64,000 bases of DNA from Rhodobacterales bacterium (GTDB lineage: Bacteria; Pseudomonadota; Alphaproteobacteria; Rhodobacterales; Rhodobacteraceae). The DNA lies in contig JAPLPE010000014.1 of NCBI GenBank assembly GCA_026400355.1, positions 1 through 64,000 of the forward strand, given 5' to 3'. Position numbers and translations under genes: made by a program. Position 1 is the first letter of the stretch; every line of letters begins with the position of its first letter. The notes under the pieces were generated by a model. The model searched no databases and was not told where the DNA came from. It saw only the letters and a list, made by a program, of their open reading frames with translations. Shown piece after piece: positions 53,338 to 63,087 of this stretch.

Positions 53338-56178
53338 CTATTCCGCGGCCTCCATGTAGCTTTCCACCGGCGGGCAGATGCAGATCAGGTTCCGGTCGCC
53401 GTAGACATTGTCGACCCGGCCGACGGGCGGCCAGTACTTGTCCACCCGAAAAGCGCCGGGGGGGAAGCAGCCTTGTTCACGAGGGTACTTGCGGGTCCAG
53501 TCGGCGACCAGATCCTCGACAGTATGGGGGGCGTGCCGGAGGGGGGAGTCCTCGGAAGAGATGTCACCTTGTTCGACCGCCCGGATTTCTTCGCGGATGG
53601 CGAGGAGGGCGGTGATGAAGCGGTCGATTTCGGCCTTGGTCTCGGATTCCGTGGGTTCGACCATGAGCGTGCCGGCGACGGGCCAGCTCATCGTGGGGGC
53701 ATGGAAGCCATTGTCGATCAGGCGTTTGGCGATGTCGTCCACGGTCACTCCGGCCTCGGCAAAGGGCCTTGTGTCGAGGATGCATTCATGGGCCACGCGG
53801 CCCCGGTTGCCCATGAAGAGGACGTCATAGCTGCCGCGCAGGCGCGCTGCGATGTAGTTGGCGTTCAGGATAGCCACGCGGGTGGCCTGGGTAAGGCCGC
53901 GGCCGCCCATCATGAGGCAATAGGCCCAGGAGATGAGCAGGATCGAGGCTGAGCCGTACGGGGCCGCTGAGACGGGGCCTTCGGCTCCTCCGGTTTCGGG
54001 GTGGCCGGGGAGGTAGGGGGCGAGGTGAGCCTTGACGCCGATGGGTCCCATGCCGGGGCCGCCGCCCCCGTGGGGGATAGCGAAGGTCTTGTGCAGGTTG
54101 AGGTGGCTCACGTCCGAGCCGATCTCGCCGGGTTTCACGAGGCCAACCATAGCGTTCATGTTGGCCCCATCGAGATAGACCTGACCGCCGTGGTCATGGG
54201 TGATGGCGCAGATTTCGCGCACCGTTTCTTCGAACACACCGTGGGTCGAGGGGTAAGTGATCATGCAGGCGGCGAGTCTGTTGCCTGCTGCTGCGGCCTT
54301 TTCGCGAAAATCGTCAAGGTCGACGTCACCGTTGGAGGCGGATCTGACGACGACGACCTGCATGCCGGCCATCTGGGCCGAGGCGGGATTGGTGCCATGG
54401 GCCGAGACGGGGATAAGGCAGACGGTGCGGCCATGGTTGCCCTGGGCGCGGTGGTAGGCCTGGATGGTGAGGAGGCCCGCGTATTCGCCCTGCGCGCCCG
54501 AGTTCGGCTGCATGGACATCGCGTCGTAGCCGGTGATGGTGCAGAGCTTGGCTGCGAGGTCGTCGATGGCTTCCTTGTAGCCGAGCGCCTGATCGGGGGG
54601 GACGAACGGGTGGAGCGTGCCGAATTCAGGCCAGGTGATGGGCATCATCTCGGCTGCGGCGTTCAGTTTCATCGTGCAGGAGCCGAGCGGGATCATCGCG
54701 CGGTCAAGCGCGAGATCGCGATCTGACAGGCGGCGCATGTAGCGCATCATTTCGGATTCTGCACGGTTCATGTGGAATACGGGGTGGGTGAGGTATTCGG
54801 AGGTGCGCAGCATCGCTTTGGGGAAGCCGAGGTCGGCGCGGTGGGGGGGCGCGACATGGATGCCGAAGGCGCGCAGGACCCGATGGAGGACCTGTTCATC
54901 GGTCGTTTCGTCCAGTGTGATACCGACGCAGTCATTGCCGATCTTGCGCAGGTTGACGCCTTCGGCGCGGGCGGCGGCGAGGATGCCGGCCTGACCCACG
55001 CCGACCTCGACCGTGATGGTGTCGAAGAAGGCCTTGGGTGCGACCTTGGCCCCGGCGACGCGGAGCGCCTTGGCGAGGCGGACGGTGTGGAAATGGACGC
55101 GTTCGGCAATGGCGCGCAGGCCGCGGGGGCCGTGGAAGACCGCGTAGAACGAGGCCATGACGGCGAGGAGTGCCTGGGCGGTGCAGACGTTCGACGTGGC
55201 CTTTTCGCGGCGGATGTGCTGTTCGCGGGTCTGGAGCGAGAGGCGGTAGGCCTTGTTTCCGCGCGCGTCGATGGAAACGCCGACGATCCGGCCGGGCATG
55301 GCACGCTTAAGGTCGTCCTTGCAGGACATGAAGGCGGCATGGGGGCCGCCATAGCCCATCGGCACGCCGAAGCGCTGGGACGAGCCGATGGCGATGTCGG
55401 CGCCCATGGCGCCGGGTTCCTTGAGCATGGTCAACGCAAGGAGGTCGGTGGCCACGATGGCAATGGCCTTGGCGGCGTGGAGCGCCTCAATCTCTGGGGT
55501 GAAGTCGCGGATGTGGCCCAAGGTGCCGGGGTACTGGAAGATGGCGCCAAAGACCTTGGCGGTGTCGAGCGCCTCGGGCGCGTCCACGATGACCTCGATC
55601 CCGAGGGGCAGGGCGCGGGTCCGGATGACGGCGATGGTCTGGGGGTGGCAGCCCTGGTCGACGAAGAAGCCCTTTGCCTTTGACTTGGCAGTGCGTTCGG
55701 CCATGGTCATGGCTTCGGCCGCTGCGGTCGCCTCGTCCAGAAGCGAGGCATTGGCGACGGGGAGGCCCGTCAGGTCGGCGACCATGGTCTGGTAGTTCAG
55801 AAGAGCCTCGAGCCGGCCTTGCGCGATTTCGGGCTGGTAGGGGGTGTAGGCCGTGTACCAGGCGGGGTTTTCGAGAATGTTGCGCTGGATCGCGGGGGGC
55901 GTGACGGTGCCGTAGTAGCCTTGCCCGATAAGCGAGGTCATGACCCGGTTCTTGGCACCCACTTCGCGCATCTTCGCCAGAAGCTCGTGTTCGGCCAGCG
56001 GGGCCCAGTCGAGCGGCTTGTCCTGCCGGATCGAAGACGGGACAGTCTGGTCGATCAGCTCGTCAAGACTGGCCACGCCGACGGCCTTGAGCATCGCCTC
56101 CATCTCTGTCGGCGACGGGCCGATGTGGCGGCGGTTGGCAAAATCGTAAGGGTTATAGTCGGTGGGCGAGAAGGTCAT
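53338..56178 (-). CDS. gcvP: glycine dehydrogenase (decarboxylating), P-protein
   Basis: A 946-residue PLP enzyme that decarboxylates glycine and passes the aminomethyl group to the lipoyl arm of GcvH. It has the fused two-domain form: the N-terminal half begins [18 protein letters not shown], and the cofactor-binding segment is near [20 protein letters not shown] (about residue 700). [17 protein letters not shown] opens the second half. It is last in gcvT-gcvH-small ORF-gcvP and is followed by a repeat-borne hairpin. Confidence 0.96.
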   Translation of the reverse strand: MTFSPTDYNPYDFANRRHIGPSPTEMEAMLKAVGVASLDELIDQTVPSSIRQDKPLDWAPLAEHELLAKMREVGAKNRVMTSLIGQGYYGTVTPPAIQRNILENPAWYTAYTPYQPEIAQGRLEALLNYQTMVADLTGLPVANASLLDEATAAAEAMTMAERTAKSKAKGFFVDQGCHPQTIAVIRTRALPLGIEVIVDAPEALDTAKVFGAIFQYPGTLGHIRDFTPEIEALHAAKAIAIVATDLLALTMLKEPGAMGADIAIGSSQRFGVPMGYGGPHAAFMSCKDDLKRAMPGRIVGVSIDARGNKAYRLSLQTREQHIRREKATSNVCTAQALLAVMASFYAVFHGPRGLRAIAERVHFHTVRLAKALRVAGAKVAPKAFFDTITVEVGVGQAGILAAARAEGVNLRKIGNDCVGITLDETTDEQVLHRVLRAFGIHVAPPHRADLGFPKAMLRTSEYLTHPVFHMNRAESEMMRYMRRLSDRDLALDRAMIPLGSCTMKLNAAAEMMPITWPEFGTLHPFVPPDQALGYKEAIDDLAAKLCTITGYDAMSMQPNSGAQGEYAGLLTIQAYHRAQGNHGRTVCLIPVSAHGTNPASAQMAGMQVVVVRSASNGDVDLDDFREKAAAAGNRLAACMITYPSTHGVFEETVREICAITHDHGGQVYLDGANMNAMVGLVKPGEIGSDVSHLNLHKTFAIPHGGGGPGMGPIGVKAHLAPYLPGHPETGGAEGPVSAAPYGSASILLISWAYCLMMGGRGLTQATRVAILNANYIAARLRGSYDVLFMGNRGRVAHECILDTRPFAEAGVTVDDIAKRLIDNGFHAPTMSWPVAGTLMVEPTESETKAEIDRFITALLAIREEIRAVEQGDISSEDSPLRHAPHTVEDLVADWTRKYPREQGCFPPGAFRVDKYWPPVGRVDNVYGDRNLICICPPVESYMEAAE

Positions 56179-56187
56179 GGCGCTGCC

Positions 56188-56517
56188 TCAATTCTTGGGG
56201 TCTGCATACCTTTCGACCAGCGAAAGGCCTATCGAGCCATCTTTGCCAATCGAAAGGTCTTTGAACGTAAAGACACCGATGTAACCGTCCCGATCAAATT
56301 TACCGGGAACGTCTCTTTGCATTACGACGAGTGGTTCGTTTCGTAGGGCTTCGACAAATTCTTGATAGCGTTTGCCGTCCAGCTTGGCCCCGTTCATCGG
56401 ATCGAAGTAGCCAACTGGTCCCCTGCGCCAACTATTATGGATGACAGCTAGCCATCGCCCCTCAACGCACGCGACCCACCTGCCGCGTTCGCCACCAATG
56501 TGAACACGTTTTGCCAT
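56188..56517 (-). CDS. protein of unknown function inside the glycine-cleavage operon
   Basis: A 109-residue reading frame between gcvH (5 bp away) and gcvP (9 bp away). The product (MAKRVHIGGERGRWVACVEG..., ending LSLVERYADPKN) has no signal peptide or membrane segment and no recognisable motif. It contains an aromatic/Gly-rich start and a basic middle. Its third codon positions are visibly poorer in G/C than those of gcvH and gcvP, so it may have been acquired. It is tightly packed on both sides and so would be co-transcribed. Confidence 0.6.
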   Translation of the reverse strand: MAKRVHIGGERGRWVACVEGRWLAVIHNSWRRGPVGYFDPMNGAKLDGKRYQEFVEALRNEPLVVMQRDVPGKFDRDGYIGVFTFKDLSIGKDGSIGLSLVERYADPKN

Positions 56518-56522
56518 TTGAA

Positions 56523-56885
56523 CTAGCTGATCAGGTCCTGATATTCGTCTTCATCCATGAACTGGTCGATGACCGACACATCATCTACCTTGATCTTGAA
56601 GAACCAGCCCGCACCGAGGGGGTCGTCGTTCACGAGGCCGGGCTTGTCGGTGAGTTTGTCGTTGACCTCGATGATTTCGCCATCGACGGGGGAGAGGATG
56701 TCGGAGGCGGCCTTGACGCTTTCGATGACGACGACTTCGTCGCCTTCGGCCACCATGGCCTCGATCTCGGGCAGTTCGACGAAGACGACATCGCCAAGCT
56801 GGGTGGCGGCGTGTTCGGTGATGCCGACGACGATCGTGTCATCGCCTTCGACGCGCAGCCATTCGTGATCTTCGGTGAATTTCAT
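56523..56885 (-). CDS. gcvH: glycine cleavage system H protein
   Basis: A 120-residue lipoyl carrier that shuttles the aminomethyl group between GcvP, GcvT and the dihydrolipoamide dehydrogenase. The lipoylated lysine is in VVIESVKAASDILSP. The N-terminus KFTEDHEWLRVEGDDTIVVG is standard. It follows gcvT by 10 bp. Confidence 0.97.
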   Translation of the reverse strand: MKFTEDHEWLRVEGDDTIVVGITEHAATQLGDVVFVELPEIEAMVAEGDEVVVIESVKAASDILSPVDGEIIEVNDKLTDKPGLVNDDPLGAGWFFKIKVDDVSVIDQFMDEDEYQDLIS

Positions 56886-56895
56886 GGGGAAGTCC

Positions 56896-58029
56896 TCAGC
56901 GTTTGTAGGAAGTGGGAAAAAGGGGAAGGGGGGCGACGGCGAGGGGCAAGCGTTTGCCGCGCACCTCTCCGGTCAGGGTGGTGCCGGGGGCGGCATGGGT
57001 TGCGGGGACATAGCCCATGGCGATGGGGGCGTTGACCGAGGGGCCGAAGCCGCCGGAGGTGATTGTGCCTACGGGTGTGTCGCCGTCGTAAAGGGCTGTG
57101 TTTTCACGCATGGGGGCGCGGCCTTCGGGGCGGAGGCCGACGCGGGTGCGGGCGGGGCCGGAGCCAAGTTCGGCCAGGATGCGGGATGCGCCGGGGAAGC
57201 CGCCCTGGCGGGCGCCGCCGGTACGGCGGGATTTCTGAATGGCCCAGGTCAGACCCGCTTCGACCGGGGTGGTCGTGGTGTCGATCTCGTGGCCGTAGAG
57301 GCAAAGCCCCGCTTCAAGGCGGAGCGAGTCGCGGGCGCCAAGGCCGATGGGCAGGACGGCGGAGGTGGCGAGGAGGCTGCGGGCGCAGGCGAGGGCATGG
57401 GTTTCGGCGACCGAGATTTCGTAGCCGTCTTCGCCGGTGTAGCCCGAGCGCGAGACCCAGAGATCGCCGAAATCCGACGGGAAGATGCCCACATCCATGA
57501 AACGCATGCTGGCCACGGGTGAGCAAAGCGCGGCAAGGACGAATTCTGCGGCAGGGCCTTGCAGCGCCAGAAGGGCGCGGTCGGTGACGGGGATCACCTC
57601 GGCCACCTGCGACAGATGAGTGGTCAAATGGGCGATGTCGGCGGATTTGCAGGCGGCGTTTACGACGACGAAGAAGTGGTCGCTCCGGTTGGCGAACATC
57701 AGGTCATCCAGGATGCCGCCTGCATCGTTTGTGAAGAGGCCGTAACGCTGGCGGCCCTGCGGGAGGGAGAGGACGTCAACGGGCATCAGCGCCTCGAACG
57801 CGAGGGCGAGGGTGGGCATGTCGATGCGTGGGCGGAGGATGACCTGACCCATGTGGCTGACGTCGAAGAGGCCGGCTGCGGCACGGGTGTGGAGGTGTTC
57901 CTTCATCACGCCGGCAGGATAATGGACCGGCATGTCGTAGCCTGCGAAGGGCACCATGCGGGCGCCAAGGCTGACATGGAGGTCATGCAGCGGAAGCTGC
58001 CTGAGGTCGTGGTCGTCAAGGTCGGTCAA
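56896..58029 (-). CDS. gcvT: glycine cleavage system aminomethyltransferase (T protein)
   Basis: A 377-residue enzyme that transfers a one-carbon unit from the lipoyl arm to tetrahydrofolate. Conserved are GARMVPFAGYDMPVHYPAGV, FDVSHMGQV, LMFANRSDHFFVVVNAACK and SRSGYTGEDGYEI, and AGLCLYGHEID. The proposed TTG start is supported by GGGGAGGCGG 5-6 nt upstream; the frame is open further upstream into the riboswitch region, but an ATG there has no ribosome site. First gene of the operon, directly behind a glycine riboswitch. Confidence 0.92.
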   Translation of the reverse strand: MTDLDDHDLRQLPLHDLHVSLGARMVPFAGYDMPVHYPAGVMKEHLHTRAAAGLFDVSHMGQVILRPRIDMPTLALAFEALMPVDVLSLPQGRQRYGLFTNDAGGILDDLMFANRSDHFFVVVNAACKSADIAHLTTHLSQVAEVIPVTDRALLALQGPAAEFVLAALCSPVASMRFMDVGIFPSDFGDLWVSRSGYTGEDGYEISVAETHALACARSLLATSAVLPIGLGARDSLRLEAGLCLYGHEIDTTTTPVEAGLTWAIQKSRRTGGARQGGFPGASRILAELGSGPARTRVGLRPEGRAPMRENTALYDGDTPVGTITSGGFGPSVNAPIAMGYVPATHAAPGTTLTGEVRGKRLPLAVAPLPLFPTSYKR

Positions 58030-58109
58030 ATGCCGCCTCCCCCAAACTGCCGACCGCAAGGGGCCGGGCACCATTCTGGCGGGGATTGCGCCCTGCCTTG
58101 CGATGCCCC

Positions 58110-58287
58110 CTCTGTCCTGACCCCATTGGGGGCGCCTGAGATCGTTATCCCTTCGGCGGGTGCCTTGGCACCACTCTCCAGAGTTTCTTTGTCAGAACGG
58201 TCCCTTGCGCCTGAGAGTTTACCGGGGCGGTTGCTCCTTCGGCACCGTTACGCGGGGCTGCCCCCTTGTGCCGGATTCTCCCGATCT
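58110..58287 (-). promoter_or_regulatory. tandem glycine riboswitch upstream of gcvT
   Basis: On the minus strand the first aptamer shows GGGAGAATCC, then GGTGCCGAAGGAGCAAC and ACTCTCAGGCGCAAGGGAC. After a short linker the second begins CTCTGGAGAG and shows CGCCGAAGGGATAA, ATCTCAGGC and CAGGACAGAG, whose CAGAG closes the P1 helix with the starting CTCTG. Both copies of the paired CGCCGAAGG/CTCAGGC core are present. It lies 80 bp before gcvT and most likely turns the operon on when glycine is high. Confidence 0.88.
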
Positions 58288-58402
58288 GACGACCCATCGC
58301 TAGCCTGTTGCGGGGGGCGCTGGCAAGGGGGTTGCTGGTGCGAGGTTGACAGGGACGCGGACTGCCTCACCTTGAGGCAGCAAGAAGCCGGGACAGCACA
58401 AC

Positions 58403-59092
58403 GTGTTCATCGTCACGCCAAAGACCGTAAATGCGCCTGCTGCTCTCAAGATGAAGCAGGTGCCGCGCAAGTTCGTGAACCGTGTCAGCCTGTTTCCGCG
58501 CGCGGGGCAGGGGCAGGGCACGACACTGCGGATGTTGTTCGAGGTGCAGGCCCTCCGCTACATCCTGCCACTGTTGCCGATTCTGGCGATCGGGCTGATC
58601 TGGCAAAACACCGCGCTGGCGCTGGCACAGGCGCCGATCCTGATGGTGTTGTTGATCGGGCTGGTCGAGATGAAGCTGTTGCGGCTGTCGCCCAAGGCGC
58701 GGGCGGCGCTGATCGATGAGACGGGGGCGGAGCGGGGGCTCGACATGTTGCGGGTGCGGTCGGTGTCGATGCTCACGCGGATTGCAGCGGGGCAGGGGAT
58801 CACATCAGGGATGCTGCATCTGGTGGTGGAACAATCGGAATTGGCGCGGCTGCCACCCCTGACCTATGTCTCGGTCCAGTTCGAGCCGGAGGGGGGCGTG
58901 CCGGTGTTTCTGGACTTGTCGAAGGCTGAGATGGCGATGATCCGACAGGAATTGCTTGCCGCCCCGCTGGACGAGCAGGCATTGTACCGGATAAACATGA
59001 GGCAATCCAAATCACTCCGGATGACGAATCTTGATCCGGCGCAGGTGTCAGCCCATGCGCGGCTTGCGGCGCTGATGGGGTCAGCCGGCTAA
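58403..59092 (+). CDS. membrane protein of unknown function
   Basis: A 229-residue protein with two adjacent hydrophobic helices around residues 53-87 (YILPLLPILAIGLIW, ALAQAPILMVLLIGLVEM) and a soluble C-terminal half of mixed composition (YVSVQFEPEGGVPVFLDL). The chosen GTG gives the longest product; ATG at 58451 (MKQVPRKFVN) is a plausible alternative. No family is recognised. It is divergent from the gcv operon and convergent with the VWA-type gene. Confidence 0.6.
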   Translation: MFIVTPKTVNAPAALKMKQVPRKFVNRVSLFPRAGQGQGTTLRMLFEVQALRYILPLLPILAIGLIWQNTALALAQAPILMVLLIGLVEMKLLRLSPKARAALIDETGAERGLDMLRVRSVSMLTRIAAGQGITSGMLHLVVEQSELARLPPLTYVSVQFEPEGGVPVFLDLSKAEMAMIRQELLAAPLDEQALYRINMRQSKSLRMTNLDPAQVSAHARLAALMGSAG

Positions 59093-59095
59093 GGA

Positions 59096-60322
59096 TCAGC
59101 GGGCCAGTGATATGACCTGACCGAAGGGGGCGTCGGGCAGGCGTGCGGCATCGGGCACCGCCCAGATGACAGGCAGGCGCGGGGCGGGGCCGGGGTCTCC
59201 TTCAAGGTCGGTCAGCAGGATGACGATGGACGGGGCGAGGCGCTTGGCGGCCGCGATGACGGGGCGGAAATCGGTGCCGCCACCGCGCTTTGTGTCGAGT
59301 GTTGCGAGCGTGGTGGACCAGCGGCCGGGGTCGAGGCGGACAGCGGTTTCGACGGATTCGTCGAAGGGCAACAGGTGGATTTCTGCCCCGGTCCGGCGGG
59401 CGATCCCCGCGATTTCGCCCATGAAGAGGGACCAGCGGACCTCATCGATCGAGCTTGACGTGTCAAGGCCCACAGCGATGCGGGGGATATCGGTCTGTCG
59501 GGTGGTGCCGAGCTGGAAGGCCGGGGTGGGCGTGCCAGTTTCGCGTGCGAGGCTGTCGGCGGCGATCCAGTTGCGGGCGGGGCGGCGGTGCGTGGGTTGC
59601 GGGGTCTGCGTCACGGCACGACTGACAAGGCGGCGCAGAATCGTTTCCCAGGGCGTAGCGGGGACTGGCAAGTCGGCGATGCGGTGGCCGATCAGACCCA
59701 TGCCGCGCCCGGCCATACGCCCAGTCTCCATCGCGCGGGTGACATGGGCGCGCCATTCGGCGGCGTCATGGCCGCCTTCGTCGGGGGCGGCCTGAGGCGA
59801 GAGGTCGGGGATGAAGGACTTTGACTTGATGATGCCCTCGGTCCGCTGGCGGGCGTCGGGGCCGTTCATCAGGTGGATGTAAAGGCGGTCCACGTCCCAT
59901 TCGGCAAGTAGCCTGTCGGGCGGGATGGTCTGGCTGGGGGTGACCAGAAGATCGGTCAGAAGGACGGCGGGGCGTGGCAATGCGTAGCCCACGGCCACAA
60001 GCGCCTCGTTCACAATGGCATCGGCGGCGAGGTTCCATGTGGCTTTGTCGAAATGGTCAAGCTGTCGGGCGGCCATCGCATCAAGCCGGGCCGAGTGGCG
60101 CAAGGCCGCGTGGAGGATGTGGTGGGCGGCAAGGCCGATCTGTTCGTGTCGTGGGACAGAGTCGAAGGCCGGGCCGTAGCGGATTTCCTGCCCGTAGGTG
60201 CTTGCTGTCGGGCCGGTGTCCACATCGCGATGGGTGCACCAAAGGCCGAGGGCGGCCATGGCCGGATCGACTTCGTTCAGCGCGCGTAGCGCCGTCGTGG
60301 CGCGGGTGGTGTGGCGGGTCAT
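59096..60322 (-). CDS. VWA-like metallopeptidase-type protein (DUF2201-like)
   Basis: A 408-residue protein. The N-terminal part has HEQIGLAAHHILHAALRH, an HxxxH-type pattern found in VWA-associated putative metallopeptidases. The C-terminal part is VWA-like, with VGLDTSSSIDEVRWSLF (a MIDAS-type DxSxS), GGGTDFRPVI and IVILLTDLEGDP. It overlaps the AAA+ ATPase gene by 4 nt. The pair resembles MoxR-VWA modules, in which the ATPase remodels or loads substrates and the VWA protein binds targets through metal. Confidence 0.78.
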   Translation of the reverse strand: MTRHTTRATTALRALNEVDPAMAALGLWCTHRDVDTGPTASTYGQEIRYGPAFDSVPRHEQIGLAAHHILHAALRHSARLDAMAARQLDHFDKATWNLAADAIVNEALVAVGYALPRPAVLLTDLLVTPSQTIPPDRLLAEWDVDRLYIHLMNGPDARQRTEGIIKSKSFIPDLSPQAAPDEGGHDAAEWRAHVTRAMETGRMAGRGMGLIGHRIADLPVPATPWETILRRLVSRAVTQTPQPTHRRPARNWIAADSLARETGTPTPAFQLGTTRQTDIPRIAVGLDTSSSIDEVRWSLFMGEIAGIARRTGAEIHLLPFDESVETAVRLDPGRWSTTLATLDTKRGGGTDFRPVIAAAKRLAPSIVILLTDLEGDPGPAPRLPVIWAVPDAARLPDAPFGQVISLAR

Positions 60323-61437
60323 GACAGGCCCGCCGCCTTGCGTTCGGCGGCGTAGGCGGCATAGGCCGGCGAGGTGAGGAAGGCCTGCTGCCAGCCGGAC
60401 TTGAGCGCCTTGTCGATCAGAAGTTCGAAGCCGTAGGTGCAAAGCTCGCCCAATGGCATGGCGGCAAAGGCGGGTTCTGGACGTAGGCGGGCGAGGTTGC
60501 GGACCTCAGCCATAATGGGGATGACGAGGGGCAGGGTTACCGCATTTGCCACGGCGACAAGGCCGTAGGTCAGCGCGGTCAGACCATGCATGGTGGCTGG
60601 GTACAATTCGACCCGTTCTTTGTCAGAGGTATCGAGCATGTCCTGCACTTGAACAGTGGCCGCGATATCGCTGGCGATCAGGGCGAGTTCTGCGGCAGGG
60701 CCCTCGCCCACGGTGCCCGCGATCATCACGTCGCGCAGCTTGCGGTCGGGAATGGCGCTCATGATCTGGCTGACGCGGGCCCAGGACCTAGGGGTGCAGG
60801 CGATGGTCTGGCCGCGCCGGATGGATTCTTCGGTCGTCTCCAGCAGGTCGGGCCGGGTGCGAATGAAGGTGATCACCGCGGGGTTGAGACCCTGCGGAAT
60901 GGCGAAATGAGAAAGCCAGTCCTGCGCCTCGGTCCGGATATTGAGGTGGATGAGGCGGTCGGAGAGGGCGGTGCCCATCTCATAGGCGATGGCGCCGTCT
61001 TCGACCGCGTTGCCGGCAGCGATGATGAAGCAGTTGGGGGGCAGTTGGTGCCGTCCGACGCGGCGTTCCTGCAGGAGACCATAGACGGTGGGCTGCAGTG
61101 CCGGGGTGGCGGCGGTGAGTTCGTCGAGGAAGAGGACGGCAGGGCGGGCGTGGTCGTCGGGCAGGTCCTCCGGGCGGTACCAGACGGTTTTCTGCGTGGC
61201 GTGGTCATAGTAGGGCAGGCCGCGCAGGTCCTGCGGTTCGATGGTCGTCAGGCGCAGGTCGAAGAGCATTGCGCCGGCGCGGGTGGCAAGGGTCTGCACG
61301 ATTTCCGTCTTGCCGATCCCGGGGCGGCCGTGGAGCATCCATGAAGCTGTGAGGTAGCCTGCGGCCTGTGCCTGCCAGCCTTGCCAAAGCACTTCGAGCG
61401 CGCGGCCTGCGGGAATGGGCATGGTATTGACGGCCAT
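60319..61437 (-). CDS. MoxR-type AAA+ ATPase
   Basis: A 372-residue AAA+ protein: Walker A LHGRPGIGKTEIVQTLA, Walker B PAVLFLDELTAATP, and the sensor-1 region FIIAAGNAVEDGA are present. It starts MAVNTMPIPAG with AAGGAGGACC upstream. It is translationally coupled to the downstream VWA-type gene (ATGA overlap). Family members act as chaperones for metal-cofactor loading or protein maturation; the target here is unknown. Confidence 0.85.
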   Translation of the reverse strand: MAVNTMPIPAGRALEVLWQGWQAQAAGYLTASWMLHGRPGIGKTEIVQTLATRAGAMLFDLRLTTIEPQDLRGLPYYDHATQKTVWYRPEDLPDDHARPAVLFLDELTAATPALQPTVYGLLQERRVGRHQLPPNCFIIAAGNAVEDGAIAYEMGTALSDRLIHLNIRTEAQDWLSHFAIPQGLNPAVITFIRTRPDLLETTEESIRRGQTIACTPRSWARVSQIMSAIPDRKLRDVMIAGTVGEGPAAELALIASDIAATVQVQDMLDTSDKERVELYPATMHGLTALTYGLVAVANAVTLPLVIPIMAEVRNLARLRPEPAFAAMPLGELCTYGFELLIDKALKSGWQQAFLTSPAYAAYAAERKAAGLS

Positions 61438-61717
61438 CGGGGTCCTCCTTTGACCAGCAGAACCTTAGCAGGACGGGGCCGCGCGGCAAGGTGGGGGATG
61501 GTCCCCGGTTGGGAAGGGGCGGTGGCGGAAGCTTATGTCTGCGACGAAGATTGTCCTGCTTGAGTATGGATTGGCGCAAGGATGAGCGGTTTCTTGGCGC
61601 TTGAATCGGAGATTATTTCAAACGCGGCTCTTCATGGCGGTAACTTTGCCAGAACATTTCGCGCTGTTTCCGGCACAACTTGGCTGTCCGCAACAGGCTG
61701 GTTCAAAGAGGCTCCAC

Positions 61718-63019
61718 ATGAAGATCGTCATTCTTGGCGCAGGCGTTATCGGTGTCACCTCGGCCTGGTATCTGTCGCAGGCGGGGCATCAGGTGACCGT
61801 GATCGACCGTCAGCCCGCCCCAGCGCGAGAGACGTCGTTTGCAAATGCAGGCGAAGTCAGCCCCGGCTATTCGGCCCCTTGGGCGGCGCCCGGCATTCCG
61901 GTCAAGGCGCTCAAGTGGATGTTCATGAAGCATTCGCCTCTGATCATCCAAGCCAAGTTCGACATGACCAAGCTGACGTGGATGGCCCGGATGCTGGCCA
62001 ACTGCAATTCGACTTCCTATGACGTGAACAAGGCACGGATGGTCCGGCTGGCGGAATACAGCCGCGACTGCCTGACCGATTTGCGGGGCGAGACCGGCTT
62101 GGCCTATGACGAACGGATGCAGGGGACGCTGCAGCTTTTCCGGACGCAGGCACAGGTGGATGCGGCCTACAAGGATATCAAGGTTCTGAAAGAGGGCGGC
62201 GTGCCGTTCGAAGTGCTGGACGTGGATCAGTGTACCGCAGCGGAACCGGGCCTCGCGGCAGCGCGGGACAAGATTACGGGCGGGCTGCGGCTGCCCAAGG
62301 ACGAGACGGGCGATTGCTTTAAGTTCACCAACGGGCTGGCCGATCGTGCGGCGGCGGCGGGCGTGACCTTCCGCTATGGTGTGGATATCCGTGGACTGCA
62401 GGTTGAGGCTGGACGCGTCGTGGCCGTTGCCACAGCTGAGGGGCCGGTGACAGCGGACGGGTTCGTCGTGGCGCTGGGGTCGTTCTCGCCCATGATGGTC
62501 AAGCCGCTGGGGGTGAACCTGCCGGTCTACCCGGTGAAGGGCTATTCGATCACCGTGCCGATCAAGGACGAGGGCCGGGCGCCGGTCTCGACCGTCATGG
62601 ACGAGACCCACAAGATCGCGATCACCCGTCTGGGCGACCGCATCCGCGTTGGCGGCATGGCGGAACTGGCCGGTTTCGACATGTCTCTGTCGCCCAAACG
62701 GCGGGCGACTTTGGAGTATTCGGTCGAGGACCTGTTCAGCGGTGCGGGCGATCAGAGCAAGGCGTCCCTCTGGTGTGGCTTGCGGCCGATGACGCCGGAC
62801 GGAACGCCCGTTGTTGGCAAGACGCCGATTGCGAACCTTTATCTGAACACGGGCCACGGCACGCTGGGATGGACCATGGCGGCGGGGTCGGGCAAGCTTT
62901 TGGCCGACATCATGTCGGGCGCGCGGACGGCTATCGATGCGACCGATCTGGGCTTTGACCGCTACGTAAAGGACGCAAAGCGCGGCATGACCGGCCCGAT
63001 GGTGTCCGTCCCGGGCTGA
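61718..63019 (+). CDS. dadA: D-amino acid dehydrogenase small subunit
   Basis: A 433-residue FAD-dependent oxidoreductase that oxidises D-amino acids to keto acids, passing electrons to the respiratory chain. The FAD motif is [40 protein letters not shown] and [15 protein letters not shown] are family signatures. AGAGG precedes the start. The upstream 61438-61717 interval shows no supported gene. Confidence 0.92.
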   Translation: MKIVILGAGVIGVTSAWYLSQAGHQVTVIDRQPAPARETSFANAGEVSPGYSAPWAAPGIPVKALKWMFMKHSPLIIQAKFDMTKLTWMARMLANCNSTSYDVNKARMVRLAEYSRDCLTDLRGETGLAYDERMQGTLQLFRTQAQVDAAYKDIKVLKEGGVPFEVLDVDQCTAAEPGLAAARDKITGGLRLPKDETGDCFKFTNGLADRAAAAGVTFRYGVDIRGLQVEAGRVVAVATAEGPVTADGFVVALGSFSPMMVKPLGVNLPVYPVKGYSITVPIKDEGRAPVSTVMDETHKIAITRLGDRIRVGGMAELAGFDMSLSPKRRATLEYSVEDLFSGAGDQSKASLWCGLRPMTPDGTPVVGKTPIANLYLNTGHGTLGWTMAAGSGKLLADIMSGARTAIDATDLGFDRYVKDAKRGMTGPMVSVPG

Positions 63020-63087
63020 TCAGGTCGTTTGGGTTGCAATCTGGCAGAAGTGCTTCGAGAGGGGGCCGCCCCCCCGCCTCGCTGCAA

